The notes beneath the pieces were generated by a model, which was not told where the DNA came from, ran no database searches, and was given only the letters and a program-made list of their open reading frames with translations. From Eriocheir sinensis (taxonomy: Eukaryota > Arthropoda > Malacostraca > Decapoda > Varunidae): 64,000 nt of DNA. Numbering within the stretch: the stretch's first letter is position 1; every line of letters begins with the position of its first letter. The stretch spans positions 9,657,113 through 9,721,112 of the forward strand of contig NC_066512.1 of the NCBI RefSeq assembly GCF_024679095.1, written 5' to 3'. Shown piece after piece: positions 24,208-35,814 of this stretch. The position numbers were made by a program, and so were the translations under genes.

Positions 24208-25530
24208 CCTTCTATCTGATCGCCCGTATGGGTTCCGCAAGCGGCGTTCTACTGGCGATCTTCTTGCTCTCTTAACTGACTCTTGGTCATCCTCTCTTAG
24301 CCGTTTCCGTGAAACTTTCTCAGTTGCGCTAGACATATCTAAAGCCTTCGATAGAGTCTGGCACAAATCTTTGCTTTCTAAACTGCCCTCTTTCGGATTC
24401 TATCCCTCTCTCTGTTCCCTTATCTCCAGTTTCCTTTCCGGCCGTTCTATCTCTATGGTGGTAGACGGTCACTGTTCTTCCCCTAAACCTATCAACAGTG
24501 GTGTTCCACAGGGCTCTGTCCTATCACCCACTCTCTTCCTGTTATTCATCAATGATCTTTCCATAACAAAAAAAAATGTCCTCTCCACTCATACGCCGAC
24601 GATTCCACTCTGCATTATTCAACTTCTTTCAATAGAAGACCATCCCAACAAGAAGTACATGACTTCAGACTGGAGGCTGCAGAACGCTTAACCTCAGACC
24701 TTGCTATCATTTCCGATTGGGGTAGAAGGAACCATGTGTCCTTCAATGCCTCAAAAACTCAATTTCTCCACCTATCAACTCGACACAATCTGCCAAACAC
24801 CTATCCCCTATTCTTCGACAACACTCAGCTGTCACCTTCTTCAACACTAAACATCCTCGGTCTATCCTTAACTCAAAATCTTAACTGGAAACTTCACACA
24901 TCTCTCTCACTAAATCAGCTTCCTTGAGGTTGGGCGTTCTGTATCGTCTCCGCCAGTTCTTCTCCCCCGCACAGTTGCTATCCATATGCAGGGGCCTCGT
25001 CCGCCCTCGTATGGAGTATCCATCTCACGTGTGGGGGGCTCCACTCACACAGCTCTATTGGACAGAGTGGAGTCTAAGGCTCTTCGTCTCATCAGCTCTC
25101 CTCCTCAGACTGATAGTCTTCTACCTCTTAAAGTCCGTCGCGATGTTGCCTCTCTTGCTATCTTCTATCGATATTTTCACGCTGACTGCTCTTCTGAACT
25201 TGCTAACTGCATGCCTCCCCCCCCCCCCACACACTCCCGCGGCCTCGCCTCACACGAGTTTCTAATCAAGCTCATCCCTATACTGTCAGCCAGCACCTTC
25301 ACTCTTTCATCCCACACGCTGGTAAACTCTGGAACGATCTTCCTTCATCTGTATTTCCTTCTGCCTACGACTTGAACTCTTTCAAGAAGAGGGTATCTGG
25401 ACACCTCTCCTCCCGAAATTGACCCCTCTTTTTGGCCACTCCTCTATACTTGATTCAGGAGCAGTAAGTAGCGGTCTTTTTTTTCATTATTTGTTTTCAC
25501 GCCGTTGAACTGTCTCCTTTTCTGTAAAAA
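24208..25530 (+). mobile_element. Jockey-like LINE, 5'-truncated (family A, copy A6)
   Basis: It begins directly after the poly(A) of A5 at LLSDRPYGFRKRRSTGD. The catalytic region is broken: the FINDLS segment is followed by a frame change through an A run near 24570. C-terminal pieces appear in two frames (24924-25265, 24986-25375), with a C run and deletions. It ends with the family 3' UTR and an A-rich tail near 25530. It is an inactive third member of the head-to-tail array. Confidence 0.88.
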
Positions 25531-25800
25531 ATAAAAATACAGACACAGACAGCGACTAGGCAATATATATAAAAGCCTCCACAGAGCCTGACAATGCGGC
25601 TTCTAACACAAGAAGGCAAGGATGACGAAGGCAATTCACATCATTGCCTTCCCCGCATTGCAGCTCGCCTCAACACGGTCCCTGCGGCGTGCTCACCTGT
25701 GAACCTGTCTCGTTGCCAGGTATGAAGGCAACGCTTTGTCCAGCCCTCTATACCTGCTTACTTTGGGCTATATGTGTAGATTACTAGAGCCCAGAGATGG
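25531..25800. other. No recognisable gene or element
   Basis: About 270 bases of unique-looking sequence between copy A6 and a purine-rich tract. Confidence 0.5.
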
Positions 25801-26020
25801 TGGAGGAGATAGGAAGAGGAGGCAGAAAAAAAAATAGGAAAAGTTGTTGGAAGAAGATGAGAAAGAGGCGTTGAAAGAAGAAGAAAAAGAAGAAGAAAAA
25901 GAAGAAGAAGAAGAAGATAAGGAAAAGAAAATAAGTAAATAAGAAGAAAGAAAAAGAAGAAAGGAGAGAGGAGAAGGAGGAGGAGGAGGAGGAGGAAGAG
26001 AAGGAGGAGGAGGAGCAGAA
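25801..26020 (+). repeat. (GAA)n/(GGA)n purine tract at CR1 3' side
   Basis: GAA triplets grade into GGA triplets at about 25970-26018. It ends at the 3' terminus of the minus-strand CR1 copy E. Confidence 0.9.
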
Positions 26021-27606
26021 AACATGGAAACATGGAATGACAGGCAACATAAAGCCTATTGCCTCATTACGAGGTTGCCTGCTATAGAGCCGTGATCTGC
26101 TTGACAGTCACTTGGTGCCTGCAGAGCAGTTCAAGGCATTACTTCAGCAAGGAGGTCGTTCCAATGGCGTATGACTCGGTTAGATAAGAAACTCCTACCA
26201 ATGTATGTGTTGCATCGCTACGGTCGAATGGGCAGGCCGTTGTTTCTAGTTCTTGAGTTGGTCTGTAGCTCAAAGAGCTTGGAGTGGTCGACGTTACTGA
26301 ATTTCTTTAGGTACTTGAAGACCTGAATCATATCCCTCCGTAGGCGTCTCTTTTCTAGCGTGAAGAGGTTAAGTCGCCCGAGTCGTTCTTCATGCGGCAG
26401 GGCTCTCAAGGGTGGAATCATCTTCGTAGCGAGTCGCCGGATTCTTTTTAATAGTTCAATGTCTTTTCTGTAATTACGGGACCAGAATTGTACCGCATAC
26501 TCGAGGTGAGGTCTTACTATTGAGTTATATAAGGATAACATTACTTTCGGCGTCTCATATTCGAAGTTTCTTGATATAAACCCGAGCATAGTGTTGGCTT
26601 TGTTATATGCTTTTTTACAGTGTTTTGCATGTTTTAGGTCACTGCTGATAGTGACTCTAAGTTCCGATTTCTCCTGCACGACCTGCAGATGATTTCCACG
26701 CATATTGTATGTATGGTTACTGTTTCTGGAACCAAAGTGCATGACTTTGCATTTGTCAACGTCGAACAACATTTGCCACTTTTCGGACCACTGGATGATC
26801 TGGTCAAGGTCCTTTTGGATGATTTCACAGTCGGCAGTCGTGAGGGCCCTTCCGCCCACTTTAGTGTCGTCGGCAAACTTTGATAGGGAGGATTTCAATC
26901 CCTCTTCGAAGTCTTTGATGTATAAGATAAAGAGAATGGGTCCCAGCACCGACCCCTGCCTGTTAAGTAAAACTCTCTGTTTTCTTATCCATGCAGTCGG
27001 GTTTCTTCCTATACCCGCTGACTTTAGTTTTTTTAAGGGGTCGTTCGTGTGGCACCTTGTCGAAGGCCTTCAAGAAGTCCAGGTATATGACATCACTTGG
27101 GACGTGATTATCCCAGTTATCGTATATACCTTGGAAGAAGTCCAATAAGTTCGTTAAGCAAGAACGCTTATTTCGGAACCCATGCTGTGTGCCAGAAATT
27201 ACATTATTTTATTCTAGGAAGTTGACAAATTTGTCTCTATTAATCTTCTCAATGATTTTGCCTGTCACTGATGTTAAACTTATATGCCTGTAGTTTAGGG
27301 CAACGTTCTTATCTCCTTTTTTGTAAATTGGGGCTACGTTCGCCATTTTCCAGTCGTCGGGTACTTTGTTCAGTTGTAGCGACCTGTTAAATATGCGTGT
27401 GAAGAGGCTGCAGTATTTGCTGTTTCAGTTCTTTCAACAACCGCGGTGACAAGTTGTCAGGTCCCGTTGACTTGTTCGTGTCGAGCTTGTCCATATACTT
27501 TTTCACGTCTTGGGCGGATATTGTGTAAATTTCCAGGGGCGTAGTCCCCCTCGGAGGAACTGGGCCTTCGGGTATATTTTGCTTCTCTACGATCGTAAAT
27601 ACGTAA
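26021..27606 (-). mobile_element. CR1-clade LINE, 5'-truncated, between (GGA)n tracts (family E)
   Basis: The minus strand encodes CR1 RT landmarks from NKSTGPDNLSP (near 27440) through DVIYLDFLKAFDKVPHE (near 27080), [57 protein letters not shown], and a frame-shifted SFLSNRVIRHWNDL tail. The 3' terminus carries short tandem units of the ttccatg type (gtttccatgttttc), as CR1 elements often do, and stops at (GGA)n. The 5' end near 27606 also stops at (GGA)n. Frameshifts near 26950 and 27150 inactivate it. Confidence 0.88.
26218..26949 (-). pseudogene. CR1 RT palm and C-terminal domain of copy E
   Basis: A 243-codon open stretch on the minus strand. It begins at LGPILFILYIKDFEEG after the broken GVPQGS motif, holds the intact FADD catalytic box, KWQMLFDVDKCKVMHFG, the KANTMLGFISRNF and [25 protein letters not shown] segments, and LRALPHEERLGRLNLF, and ends at RNNGLPIRP. 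Upstream RT motifs are in other frames. The product cannot be complete. Confidence 0.85.
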
Positions 27607-27660
27607 CGAAGAGAAAGAGGAGGAGGAAGAGGAAAAGGAGGAGGAAAATTAGTGAAAATG
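27607..27660 (+). repeat. (GGA)n tract at CR1 5' side
   Basis: GGA/GAA triplets, same strand as the tract at the other end of copy E. Confidence 0.88.
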
Positions 27661-28669
27661 AAAGAAAAGAGAAAGACTTAAAAGAAAAATGAAAGAGCCC
27701 GCCGACAACATAAGGAACGCAGGCACTTAGATATTTATAAAAAGAAAAAAAAACAGACAGACTGGCGAGTGTTGCTTAATTTCCGTATAACAACCTGCGA
27801 GATAAAAGCCTGTGTTCACGGGGGCGAGGAAAACAACCGTCAACACTGTCGGGAGTAAGTCTCTGTACAGTGAAACTCATAATTAATTACCTGTTTTATT
27901 ATGGATTTTGTTCACTCTTTATAAGTTTCTTTCATCGTATTACGATTGATAAAATCACGGAGCTTGTTTGCATGGAAAATATGATACAAATATTGGATGA
28001 AAGACTTGGTCTCTGATTCATGTGCCATGAAGGGGAAAGGGTATTAACTTTTAAATCATTTGCATAGTGATGATTTTAATGTGTGCGTTATCCATTTCAA
28101 GACATGTGGATCACAGACATGAACACTAATCAAGTCTCTCGAAAGGAAACCAAGACGTACCCAAAAATGGGATGGAAAGATCAATCCCTCTATTTTCTTA
28201 ATTACAGTAATAACTCGGGCTACGAATGCCTAATTTTACGAATGTTTTGATTTATGTGCAAAATAACAAAAAAAGCCTTGGTTTACGAGCAATGAATCGG
28301 TGTACGAGCATCCTGTTTGTGGGTTCCCTTTGTTCGCCTGACCCGAGAGAGCTCAGAGTGGAAAGCAGCTGGAATAGGGTCTCAGTCTCAGGAAAAGGAA
28401 GAGAGGAGTAATCAAGGCAAAAAGGGACTAAGCTATAAGGAAGAATAACGTAATTAGGGAGCGATAAGAAGAATCGAGGAGGAAGATTAAGTGGAGGTAC
28501 GAAACAGGAAGAATAGGAAGAGAAAATGATTGAAAGGATTTCGTAATAGGAGAAGGAGGAGGAGAAGGAGGAGGGGGCAGCAGGAGCAGGAGTAGAAGGA
28601 GGACCAAATGTTGCCTTGACGGAACAACAGAGCTAACTTCATTTGTGGCTTTGCGGAGGTGGTTGGCCC

Positions 28670-28671
<2 letters not shown>
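27661..28671. other. No recognisable gene or element
   Basis: About 1 kb. Segments near 28215-28310 contain repeated 'tacgaatg/tttacgag' words resembling the ends of some mariner-type elements, but no terminal inverted pair or duplication was found. Purine-rich triplet repeats occur at 28545-28600. Confidence 0.45.

Positions 28672-28735
<64 letters not shown>
28672..28735 (+). repeat. (GA)n microsatellite at 3' end of CR1 copy B2
   Basis: 64 bases of GA directly adjoining the 3' terminus of a minus-strand CR1. The same repeat on the same strand lies at the 5' end (32323-32408). Confidence 0.97.
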
Positions 28736-28738
<3 letters not shown>

Positions 28739-28848
28739 ACTTACACATAAAATCAGACCACACAGACCCATGGTCCAGACTAGGTGATCTGTCCTTAACT
28801 AAGTAAGTCTGCATTAATCAGATGGCTCCAGAACTTTGAATTTCAACA

Positions 28849-31440
28849 CTAGTTAATATTAAGTTGAAGGAAGTATCGGTCGAGCCTGTTTTTAAAGGAG
28901 TTAATCGTGTTACACTGGACCACTGAAGGTGGGAGCTTATTCCATTCTCGCACTACAACGTTGGTGAAGAAAAATTTGGTGCAGTCTGAATTTACTTGTC
29001 TACATTTATGTTTTGTGCCATTAGCCCTCGTTCGCAAAGTGTCATCGATCATAAACAATTTTGATTCCTCAGAGGCGACGTTTCTCAAGAGAGAACATGT
29101 TAAGGGTGGAAAGCCTCTCGTCGTAGGGTTTGTTGCGCAAAGAAGGGATAATTTTTGTTGCCCGACGTTGAGCACATTTTAATTTAGCATTGTTCTTTGC
29201 ATGGTGGGGAGACCAAAACTGTACCGCATAATTTATTCCAAGTGAGGTCTGACTAAACTATTGTAGAGCGGAAGTATTACTTCTTTATTGTTCAATAAAA
29301 AGTTTAATTTAATGAAGCCTAACATTAAGTTCGCTTTATTTGCTGCATCGATGCTTTGCTGTGATAATTTGAGGTTTAATGCGATTTTGACACCCAAGTC
29401 CTTGACGCATTGACCGTTTTGAGTTTGACGCTGCGCATTTCGTAATCGAACTTCTTATTTCTTGTTTCAACTTGAAGAACCTGGCACTTGTCTACATTAA
29501 AGGGCATCTCCCATCTATCAGACCAAGCTGAAATTTTATGCAAATACTCTTGGAGGCTTTGTTTGTCTTTGTCAGTGAGAACCGAGTTACGAATCTTTGT
29601 GTCGTCTGGAAATTTACTAGTAAGATTATTGTTGCTCAACCAATTCGCGATCCAGTGGTGTACTTGATTGTCAATACCTAGTTGCTTTAATTTATAAAGT
29701 AATTTATGATGTGGAACTTTATCAAACGCTTTCTGGAAATCAAAATAAATTACGTCCAGTGATTTGGTTACGTCATAAACTGAGAAGAGGTTGTTATTAA
29801 AGGTCAATAGGTTTATTAGCCAGGATCTTTTGTTATGGAAGCCATGTTGTGAATCCCCAATTAATGAGTGGCTTTCAAGCTAACTCACAATTTTGTCTCT
29901 AATTATTCTCTCGAGTAGCTTACCTACAACCGAATTTAGACTAATGGGCGTGTAATTACCCGGTATTTTTTGTCTCCTTTCTTAAAAATTGGTGTTACAT
30001 TTCCTTTTTTTCCAATCCAAAGGGACGATGCCTTGTCGCAAGGACGTATTGAAAACGGTTGTGATAGGGGGGAGTATTTTAAGCAGTATAGGATATACTT
30101 TGTCAGGTCCGGGACTTTTATTTGTTTTAAAGGATTGAAAAGCTTTTAGGACTTCATCGGTAGTTATTATAAAGTTAGGCAATGCATGAACGAGATTTAC
30201 CTTAGTACTATTGTCGTCGCTGGTGTTGGTGGTAGTGGTGGGAAGACTGTAAGTATTAAACACCGAGGAAAAGTAATTGTTTAATAAGTTCGCAACGTGT
30301 TGGCTGTCAGTCACTAGTTCACAATCACTGTTTGTTTGAGGTCAAATTCCATTTCTGATCGCCTTACTATTATTTATATAACTGAAGAAGGATTCCGGAT
30401 TATTTTTACAGTTGGCTCCAATGTTTTCTTCATATCTACGCTTTGCCTGACATACTAATCTTTTTACTCGCCGCCTTGGTTCATGATAAAGTATAATGTT
30501 TTCGGGCGTGCTTTGTTCTTTCTTTAGCCTGTAAGACAATTTTCTCTCCTTAACCGAATGTTTAATTTCGCTATTAAACTAAGGTGGGCTTTTATTAGTG
30601 TTACTTCGCTTCTCGCACAATGGGACAAGTGTGTTCTACTGAATGAGTAAATGATTTTTAAAGTTTAGCCAGGCTTCCTCTACGTTACAATCACCTGATA
30701 GTTGTATTTCTGTTAGGTTTTGTCGGATTTCTAAGACATTTGTTCTTTTGAAATTGGGCACCATTACTTTATTTTCATCCTCTGTTGTTTGAACTCTAAT
30801 GTCGACGCGCACTAATTTATGATCACAAGAACCGAAGTGTTCTCCTATCGTAACATTACTGACTAGGTTATCTTGGGTCGCTATAACAAGGTCTAGTATG
30901 TTATTTTGTCGGGTTGGTTCAGTAACCATTTGGCTTAGGTAATTTTCTTCAAAAAAATCGATCATTCTATGTGACTCGCCTTCTGTAACCGACAGTGTCG
31001 CCCAGTCAATACGAGGGAGATTAAAGTCTCCCAATATCAGTAAGTCGTTGTTATTAAGTGACTGCCTTAAAACGCTGTACATTTCAACATCATCTTCGAG
31101 TGATAGCCCGGGAGGCTTGTAGGTAACATATATATTTAAATTGACTTTAGCAATGTTTACTCGCACGCACAAATGTTCAACGTTACTGTCTCTTGGTGTT
31201 CTGTCAGAGTTTTTTTTTTTTTGACGTAAAGGGCGACACCACCACCTCTACAGTTAACACGATCTTTGTTGAAGAGTCTGTAGCCATCTATGTTGTATTC
31301 TGAACTTAAATCAATATTAATTTTGTGGTGTCGATAAATGTTTCGGTTATAGCGATTACGTCAAAACTTTTTGTTGAAACAAGACATCTCAATTCATCAA
31401 ACTTGTTTCTTAGGCTACGAACATTGAAACTTAGGACTTT
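28849..31440 (-). pseudogene. CR1 ORF2 of copy B2: AP endonuclease, RT with internal deletion
   Basis: Endonuclease motifs in order on the minus strand: SFNVRSLRNKFDEL (near 31420), AITETFI, GGGVALYV, VTYKPPG, LILGDFNLPRIDW, and SCDHKLVRVDIR (near 30800), so all catalytic positions are visible. The linker (VKRLVCQAKRRYEEN) and RT start (NKSPGPDKVYP, near 30115) follow in other frames. RT continues with DVIYFDFQKAFDKVPHHKL and WIANWLSNNN. It then jumps to SKFPDDTKIRN, where relatives have about 46 residues including GVPQGSVLGP followed by FADD. The catalytic box is FPDD. The C-terminus RLDRYFLQLNIN is intact. Confidence 0.88.
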
Positions 31441-31479
31441 TATATTATCTTGAGGTTTAGTAATAGAGGTGGTGTTACT

Positions 31480-32251
31480 TGCGGGTTCACGGTTTCGCGT
31501 TTGTTGTGTTGCATGCCGTCTATTTACACGGGCGGGGTGGAGGGACGCGGCCGAGAGCAGTTTTTTGTTCGGGTGTCACGTACTGCGTCGTTAAGGAGCC
31601 TTCCGAATCTGGTGAGTTCCTCAGACCGGGTCGTGGTAACGTCGTTCGTACCTGTGCGGAGAACAAACAGATAATCATTAGAAGCCTCAGCGGAGACCTC
31701 GTCCAGGGCAGCTGTGATGTCGTTAACTCCAGCTCCAGAATAAGAATGGTTACGCCTACGACGGGGGACTCTTCCACAGAATTCAACCACCTGATGGCGA
31801 ATCATAGAGTTCCCAACCAAGAAAGTGATCTACTCCTCGTCCTTCTCTTTCAGTATGGCAAGTCTGATGAGTAGGGTAAATGGCCATGGTGGCGGGTCTA
31901 GCTCCTCCTCTCACGGGAGTGAAGCCTACAGTGTCAGGTGAAGCTCTTCCATTTCCCTGTGGCGAGACATCCTCGGTTGATGTCGGGGCTTGGAGAGCAG
32001 GCGCGGCGGATGATTGGGCGTCAGTGGCAGCAGGTGCGCCGATGTTGCCCTGGATAAATTCCTGCAAGGTTTCGACAGTACGTGTTCATTCTGTGATCTT
32101 ATCCTGGCCAGCTGTCAGCCTCTCATCTTGTTTAAGGAGCCTGGTTTCCATCTACTGTCTCATCAGGCAGATCTTACAGACGAGACGAGCGTCCTGTGAA
32201 GAAATGGCATGGTAAATTCCCGGAGCATGATGAACATTTCTTTAGCGCCAT
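31480..32251 (-). pseudogene. CR1 ORF1 of copy B2: zinc-type N-terminus and SGNH esterase
   Basis: The ATG at 32249-32251 begins MALKKCSSCSGNLPCHFFTGRS with a C-x2-C-x5-C-H pattern; a stop follows soon after. Downstream pieces encode a Pro/Ala-rich linker (GNGRASPDTVGFTPVRGGARPA) and an SGNH-esterase-like domain: VGNSMIRHQVVEFCGRVPR (block I, where copy B3 has VGDS), GAGVNDITAAL and FVLRTGTNDVTTT (block III). The segment between block III and the C-terminus is deleted, so the catalytic His block is missing here. Esterase and PHD-like domains in ORF1 are known in CR1 elements. It is non-functional as it stands. Confidence 0.82.
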
Positions 32252-32320
32252 CTCGGTAAGCAAAAGAAAGCAAATGAGAGGTTAGTTTTTAACGTTGGGT
32301 TTGGCAAAAGGGTCGCACAC

Positions 32321-32322
<2 letters not shown>

Positions 32323-32408
<86 letters not shown>
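32323..32408 (+). repeat. (GA)n microsatellite at 5' end of CR1 copy B2
   Basis: 86 bases of GA starting exactly at the CR1 5' terminus. Confidence 0.97.
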
Positions 32409-32411
<3 letters not shown>

Positions 32412-32487
32412 TTGTTAAAGATTCGATATGTCAAGTGTCTTTTTTTTCTTTTTTCACATTTCAGCACGTGAATCATTGGAGGACACT

Positions 32488-32490
<3 letters not shown>
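32409..32490 (+). repeat. 82-base unit between two (GA)n tracts (copy 1)
   Basis: A non-repetitive 82-base segment beginning tggttgttaaagattcg and ending attggaggacactaaa, bounded by (GA)n on both sides. A nearly identical copy (one substitution noticed in the core) lies in inverted orientation at 34946-35026, also bounded by the same dinucleotide tract on both sides. Confidence 0.9.

Positions 32491-32558
<68 letters not shown>
32491..32558 (+). repeat. (GA)n microsatellite
   Basis: 68 bases of GA to the right of the 82-base unit. Confidence 0.97.
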
Positions 32559-32560
<2 letters not shown>

Positions 32561-33435
32561 AACAGAGGGGAGGGTGAAGAGGAAGGGAGAGGAAGGGCCC
32601 AGTCAATTAGAAGATGGATGGGTTTGTGTGGTAAGGACGAGGGTGATGGGAAGGTCAAGGACGAGGTGGTGGCGGAGGATCAGGTGGAAGGAAAGAGTTA
32701 AGGAGAGGAAGCCAGGAACTGAAGAATACTGCCCGGAAATATATTACATGAGAAGTTGTCACCTGGATTTGAGCGACTTCTGTCTGCCATTTTTACGATC
32801 CCGAGAACTGCCAAACTTTGATCGTTATTTCTTGTTCGTCCTTCGTTGTTTTCCTAACGAAAATGGGAGGAGAAGAGAAGGAAAAGGAGGAGGTGGAGGA
32901 CGAGGAGAAGGAGTACAAGGAAAAGGATCAAGGAAAAGGAAAAAAAGGAGGAGAATGAGGAGGAGAAAGAGGAGAAGGAGGAGGAGGAGGAGGAAGAAGG
33001 GAAAGAAAAAACGGAGGAGGAGGAAGAAGAAGAGGAAAAAGCGAAGGAGGAGGGGAATAACGTCGATAAAGATGACGATGTCGAAAAAATGTCATAAACG
33101 TGAAAAAAAATACAAAGCTGTAAAGAAAAATAATACATTTATTAAAAAAATGAAAATGAAGGTTGATTTCAAAATAAGTAAGAAAATAAGAAATATTGAA
33201 GCAAACAGGAAAAGTAAATTCAAAATGATGTATAAGAGAAAATTAAAATAATGACATTTAAGTGGAATCAAAATAACAAAAATGCTAGAATTTAGTTATA
33301 AAGATAAAAAAATGTTTGTGAAAAAAAAATAATGCAATAGATAGTGAAGCAGGCAAACATACGGATGTAGAAATAACCTGCAAACAAGCAAATCCACTGA
33401 GCCACATAAGCTGGGGTGAACATTAAGGATGGCAG
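32559..33435. other. No recognisable gene; purine-rich (GGA/GAA) then A-rich
   Basis: GGA-rich sequence at 32865-33055 grades into A-rich sequence. Frames encode Arg/Lys-rich or Ser-rich strings consistent with composition only. Confidence 0.55.
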
Positions 33436-33458
33436 AAGAAGGAGGAGGAGGAGGAACA
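33436..33458 (+). repeat. Short (GGA)n tract at CR1 3' side
   Basis: About 20 bases of GGA at the 3' terminus of CR1 copy F2, as at the 3' terminus of F1. Confidence 0.8.
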
Positions 33459-34680
33459 CAAAAACTCAAAGAAAGAACAAATAACAGCAGCTCTGATGGT
33501 CCTAACGAGGCTGTTTATGACAAGCTACACTAACTATCTAATCAAAGGTGGAAGATGAATGACAGCAAAGGCTCCTCCCCACCACGCTATCCCTCCAGCC
33601 AAAGCTGGCAGGAAAGGAAAAAGAACCATGCTGCATGGAAAAATGCATGTAAATTATGTAGGAAAGAGGAAAGAACTACCATTACTGCTACCACTAACCG
33701 GGCGATAAAAACGGACAAGGACACCAGTATTCGAAATAACAACGTTATTACGACAATGAGTAATATATCAGTTGCTGGTTGGATTAAAAGTACATGTCTA
33801 ATATATTCTTGAAGGCCGTAACTGTTGTACTATCAACGACATCACAGGGTAGAAAATTCCAAACATTAACGACTTGATTGAAGAAGTGTTTGGCTTCGTG
33901 CGATGAGAATCTTTTGCCACTTATCTTGAAATTGTAATTTCTTCTTGTTCTATTTGATTGGTCAGTTGTAAAGTTATCTTCCGCATTAATATCACTGAAT
34001 CGTTTAAACATTTTAATCACTTCTATTATATCGCCTCGCATTATTTGTTTTGATAAGCTGAATAAATTTACTTCTTTAAATTATTTTTTAAGCCTTTGTT
34101 CATAAGATAAATTTCTCAAACTTGGAATCATTTTCGTTATTCTCCGTTGAATTCGTTCTAACTTTTCTACGTCTTTTCTGTAATTGGGGGACCAATACTG
34201 TACACAGTACTCTGGATGGGGTCGAACAAGCGAATTATACAGTTTTAATATTACTTTTTCCGATTTATTTTTAAAGACTCTTCCGATCAAGCCAACCAAT
34301 TTGTTTGCGGTTTTAACTACCTCAGAACAATGCTGACTGGGCTTTAAATCGCTTGACACAGTGATTCCAAGATCTTTTTCCTTACTTACTGCAGAAAGTT
34401 GTTGCCCATTTATTACGTAATGTACGCGATTGTTATTGTGTGTAACACTTAACATTTGTCAACGTTAAATTTCACTTGCCATTGATTGACCCAACGTGCA
34501 ATTCGATCTATATTTGATTGTAATGCTTCTTCGTCGAGTGTCGTAGCTACCTTACTAGCGATTTTTGTGTCATCAGCAAATTTTGATATTTTACAAGTGA
34601 GCCCATAATCGATATCATTAACATAAACATTCTTTTTATTAATTTCTTGGTTTCGCGGCGAATTCTGTCCATCGGACGAG
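33459..34680 (-). mobile_element. CR1-clade LINE, 5'-truncated (family F, copy F2)
   Basis: The minus strand holds, in order, an N-terminally truncated RT with YVNDIDYG and the intact KFADDTKIAS box (34449-34742 region), WVNQWQVKFNVDKC, then in another frame VSKEKDLGITVSSDLKPSQHC, LYNSLVRPHPEYCVQYWSPNYRKDVEKLERIQRR (in part), then the tail RGDIIEVIKMFKRF, FFNQVVNVWNFLPCDVVD. A 3' UTR with the segment shared with F1 ends at (GGA)n. Frameshifts separate the three coding pieces. Confidence 0.87.
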
Positions 34681-34689
34681 TCTTTAATA

Positions 34690-35026
<337 letters not shown>

Positions 35027-35099
35027 TCTCTCTCTCTCTCTCTCTGTGGCATCTGTTTCTTTCACCTGTCGTCCCTTCCTTGGAATATTTTCTCAGGTG

Positions 35100-35285
35100 T
35101 ATTGGAGTAAGAGGACGGGCAGGCGAGGTGAGGGACAGGCGAAGGGAGGGGCGAATGAGGGAGGGTCAAGTGAGGGGAGGGGCAGATGAGGGAGGGGCAG
35201 GTGAAGGAGGTGCAGATGCGGGATAGGCAGGTGTGGGATGGGCAGGTGAGGGAGGAGCAGGTGAGGGAGGGGCAAGTGAGCAAGT
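35100..35285 (+). repeat. G-rich minisatellite, about 10-15 base units
   Basis: Degenerate units of the type gaggggcaggtga and variants in tandem. The frames over it are low-complexity. Confidence 0.85.
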
Positions 35286-35544
35286 CATTGCCAATTAGTT
35301 GTGATCGATGTTGCTGCCCTTTGCAATTTTTTTTTTTTTATAATTCTCTTCTTCCTTTCGTTTGTAAATAAACACCTGTTCATCTACATATTTCTTCTTC
35401 TTCTTCCTCCTGCTCTTTCTCCTCCTACATCTACGTTACCTTCTCATTCATCTTTCTCCCTTTTACAGGTAATTATTCTTTTTACTCCCCGTTCTTTTCA
35501 TTTTGATAGTTTTGATTTTCCAGACTCTCCTTTCTCCTTCCTTT

Positions 35545-35692
35545 ACCTCCTCCTCCTCCTCCTCCTCCTCCTTCTCCTCCTCCTCCTCCTCCTCCTTCAC
35601 CACCTCCTCCTCCTTCACCACCTCCTCCTCCTCCTCCTCCTCCTCCTCCTCTTCCTCCTCCTCCTACTCCTGCTCCTCCTCCTTCTCCTCAC
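35545..35692 (+). repeat. (TCC)n/(CTC)n microsatellite
   Basis: CTC triplets with a few TCA/ACC interruptions, just upstream of the LTR element. Confidence 0.93.
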
Positions 35693-35814
35693 CTTTTACT
35701 TTTCCTGCTCATTCTTATGTTCCTTCGCTGCCTTGTTTTAAAGCTTTCTACTCCTCCGCTTTGCCCCTGTTTTTCTTTACTTTTTTTTCTACTTATTTTT
35801 ATTATTCCTCTTCC

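Larger units (their letters stand above)
28736..32322 (-). mobile_element. CR1-clade LINE with 5' end, inside (GA)n (family B, copy B2)
   Basis: This copy carries both ends: a 5' UTR of about 70 bases, ORF1 with a zinc-type N-terminus and SGNH esterase, ORF2 with AP endonuclease and RT, and a 3' UTR ending at (GA)n. Its 5' terminus is at the same base as in copy B3 (gcgcg or gcgtg at the start of (GA)n), so both look full length at 5'. It is inactivated by frameshifts, an ORF1 deletion of about 230 bases relative to B3 (near 31613), and an RT deletion of about 140 bases near 29635 that removes the SGVPQGSVLGP motif. Confidence 0.92.

Noticed and set aside
28215..28310. Mariner-type element end
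   Set aside because: Words like tttacgagca resemble mariner-related repeats, but no inverted partner or TA duplication could be paired.
32574..33251. Arg/Lys-rich 225-codon frame
   Set aside because: It follows from the GGA/GAA-rich strand; the opposite strand is equally open with Ser/Phe strings.
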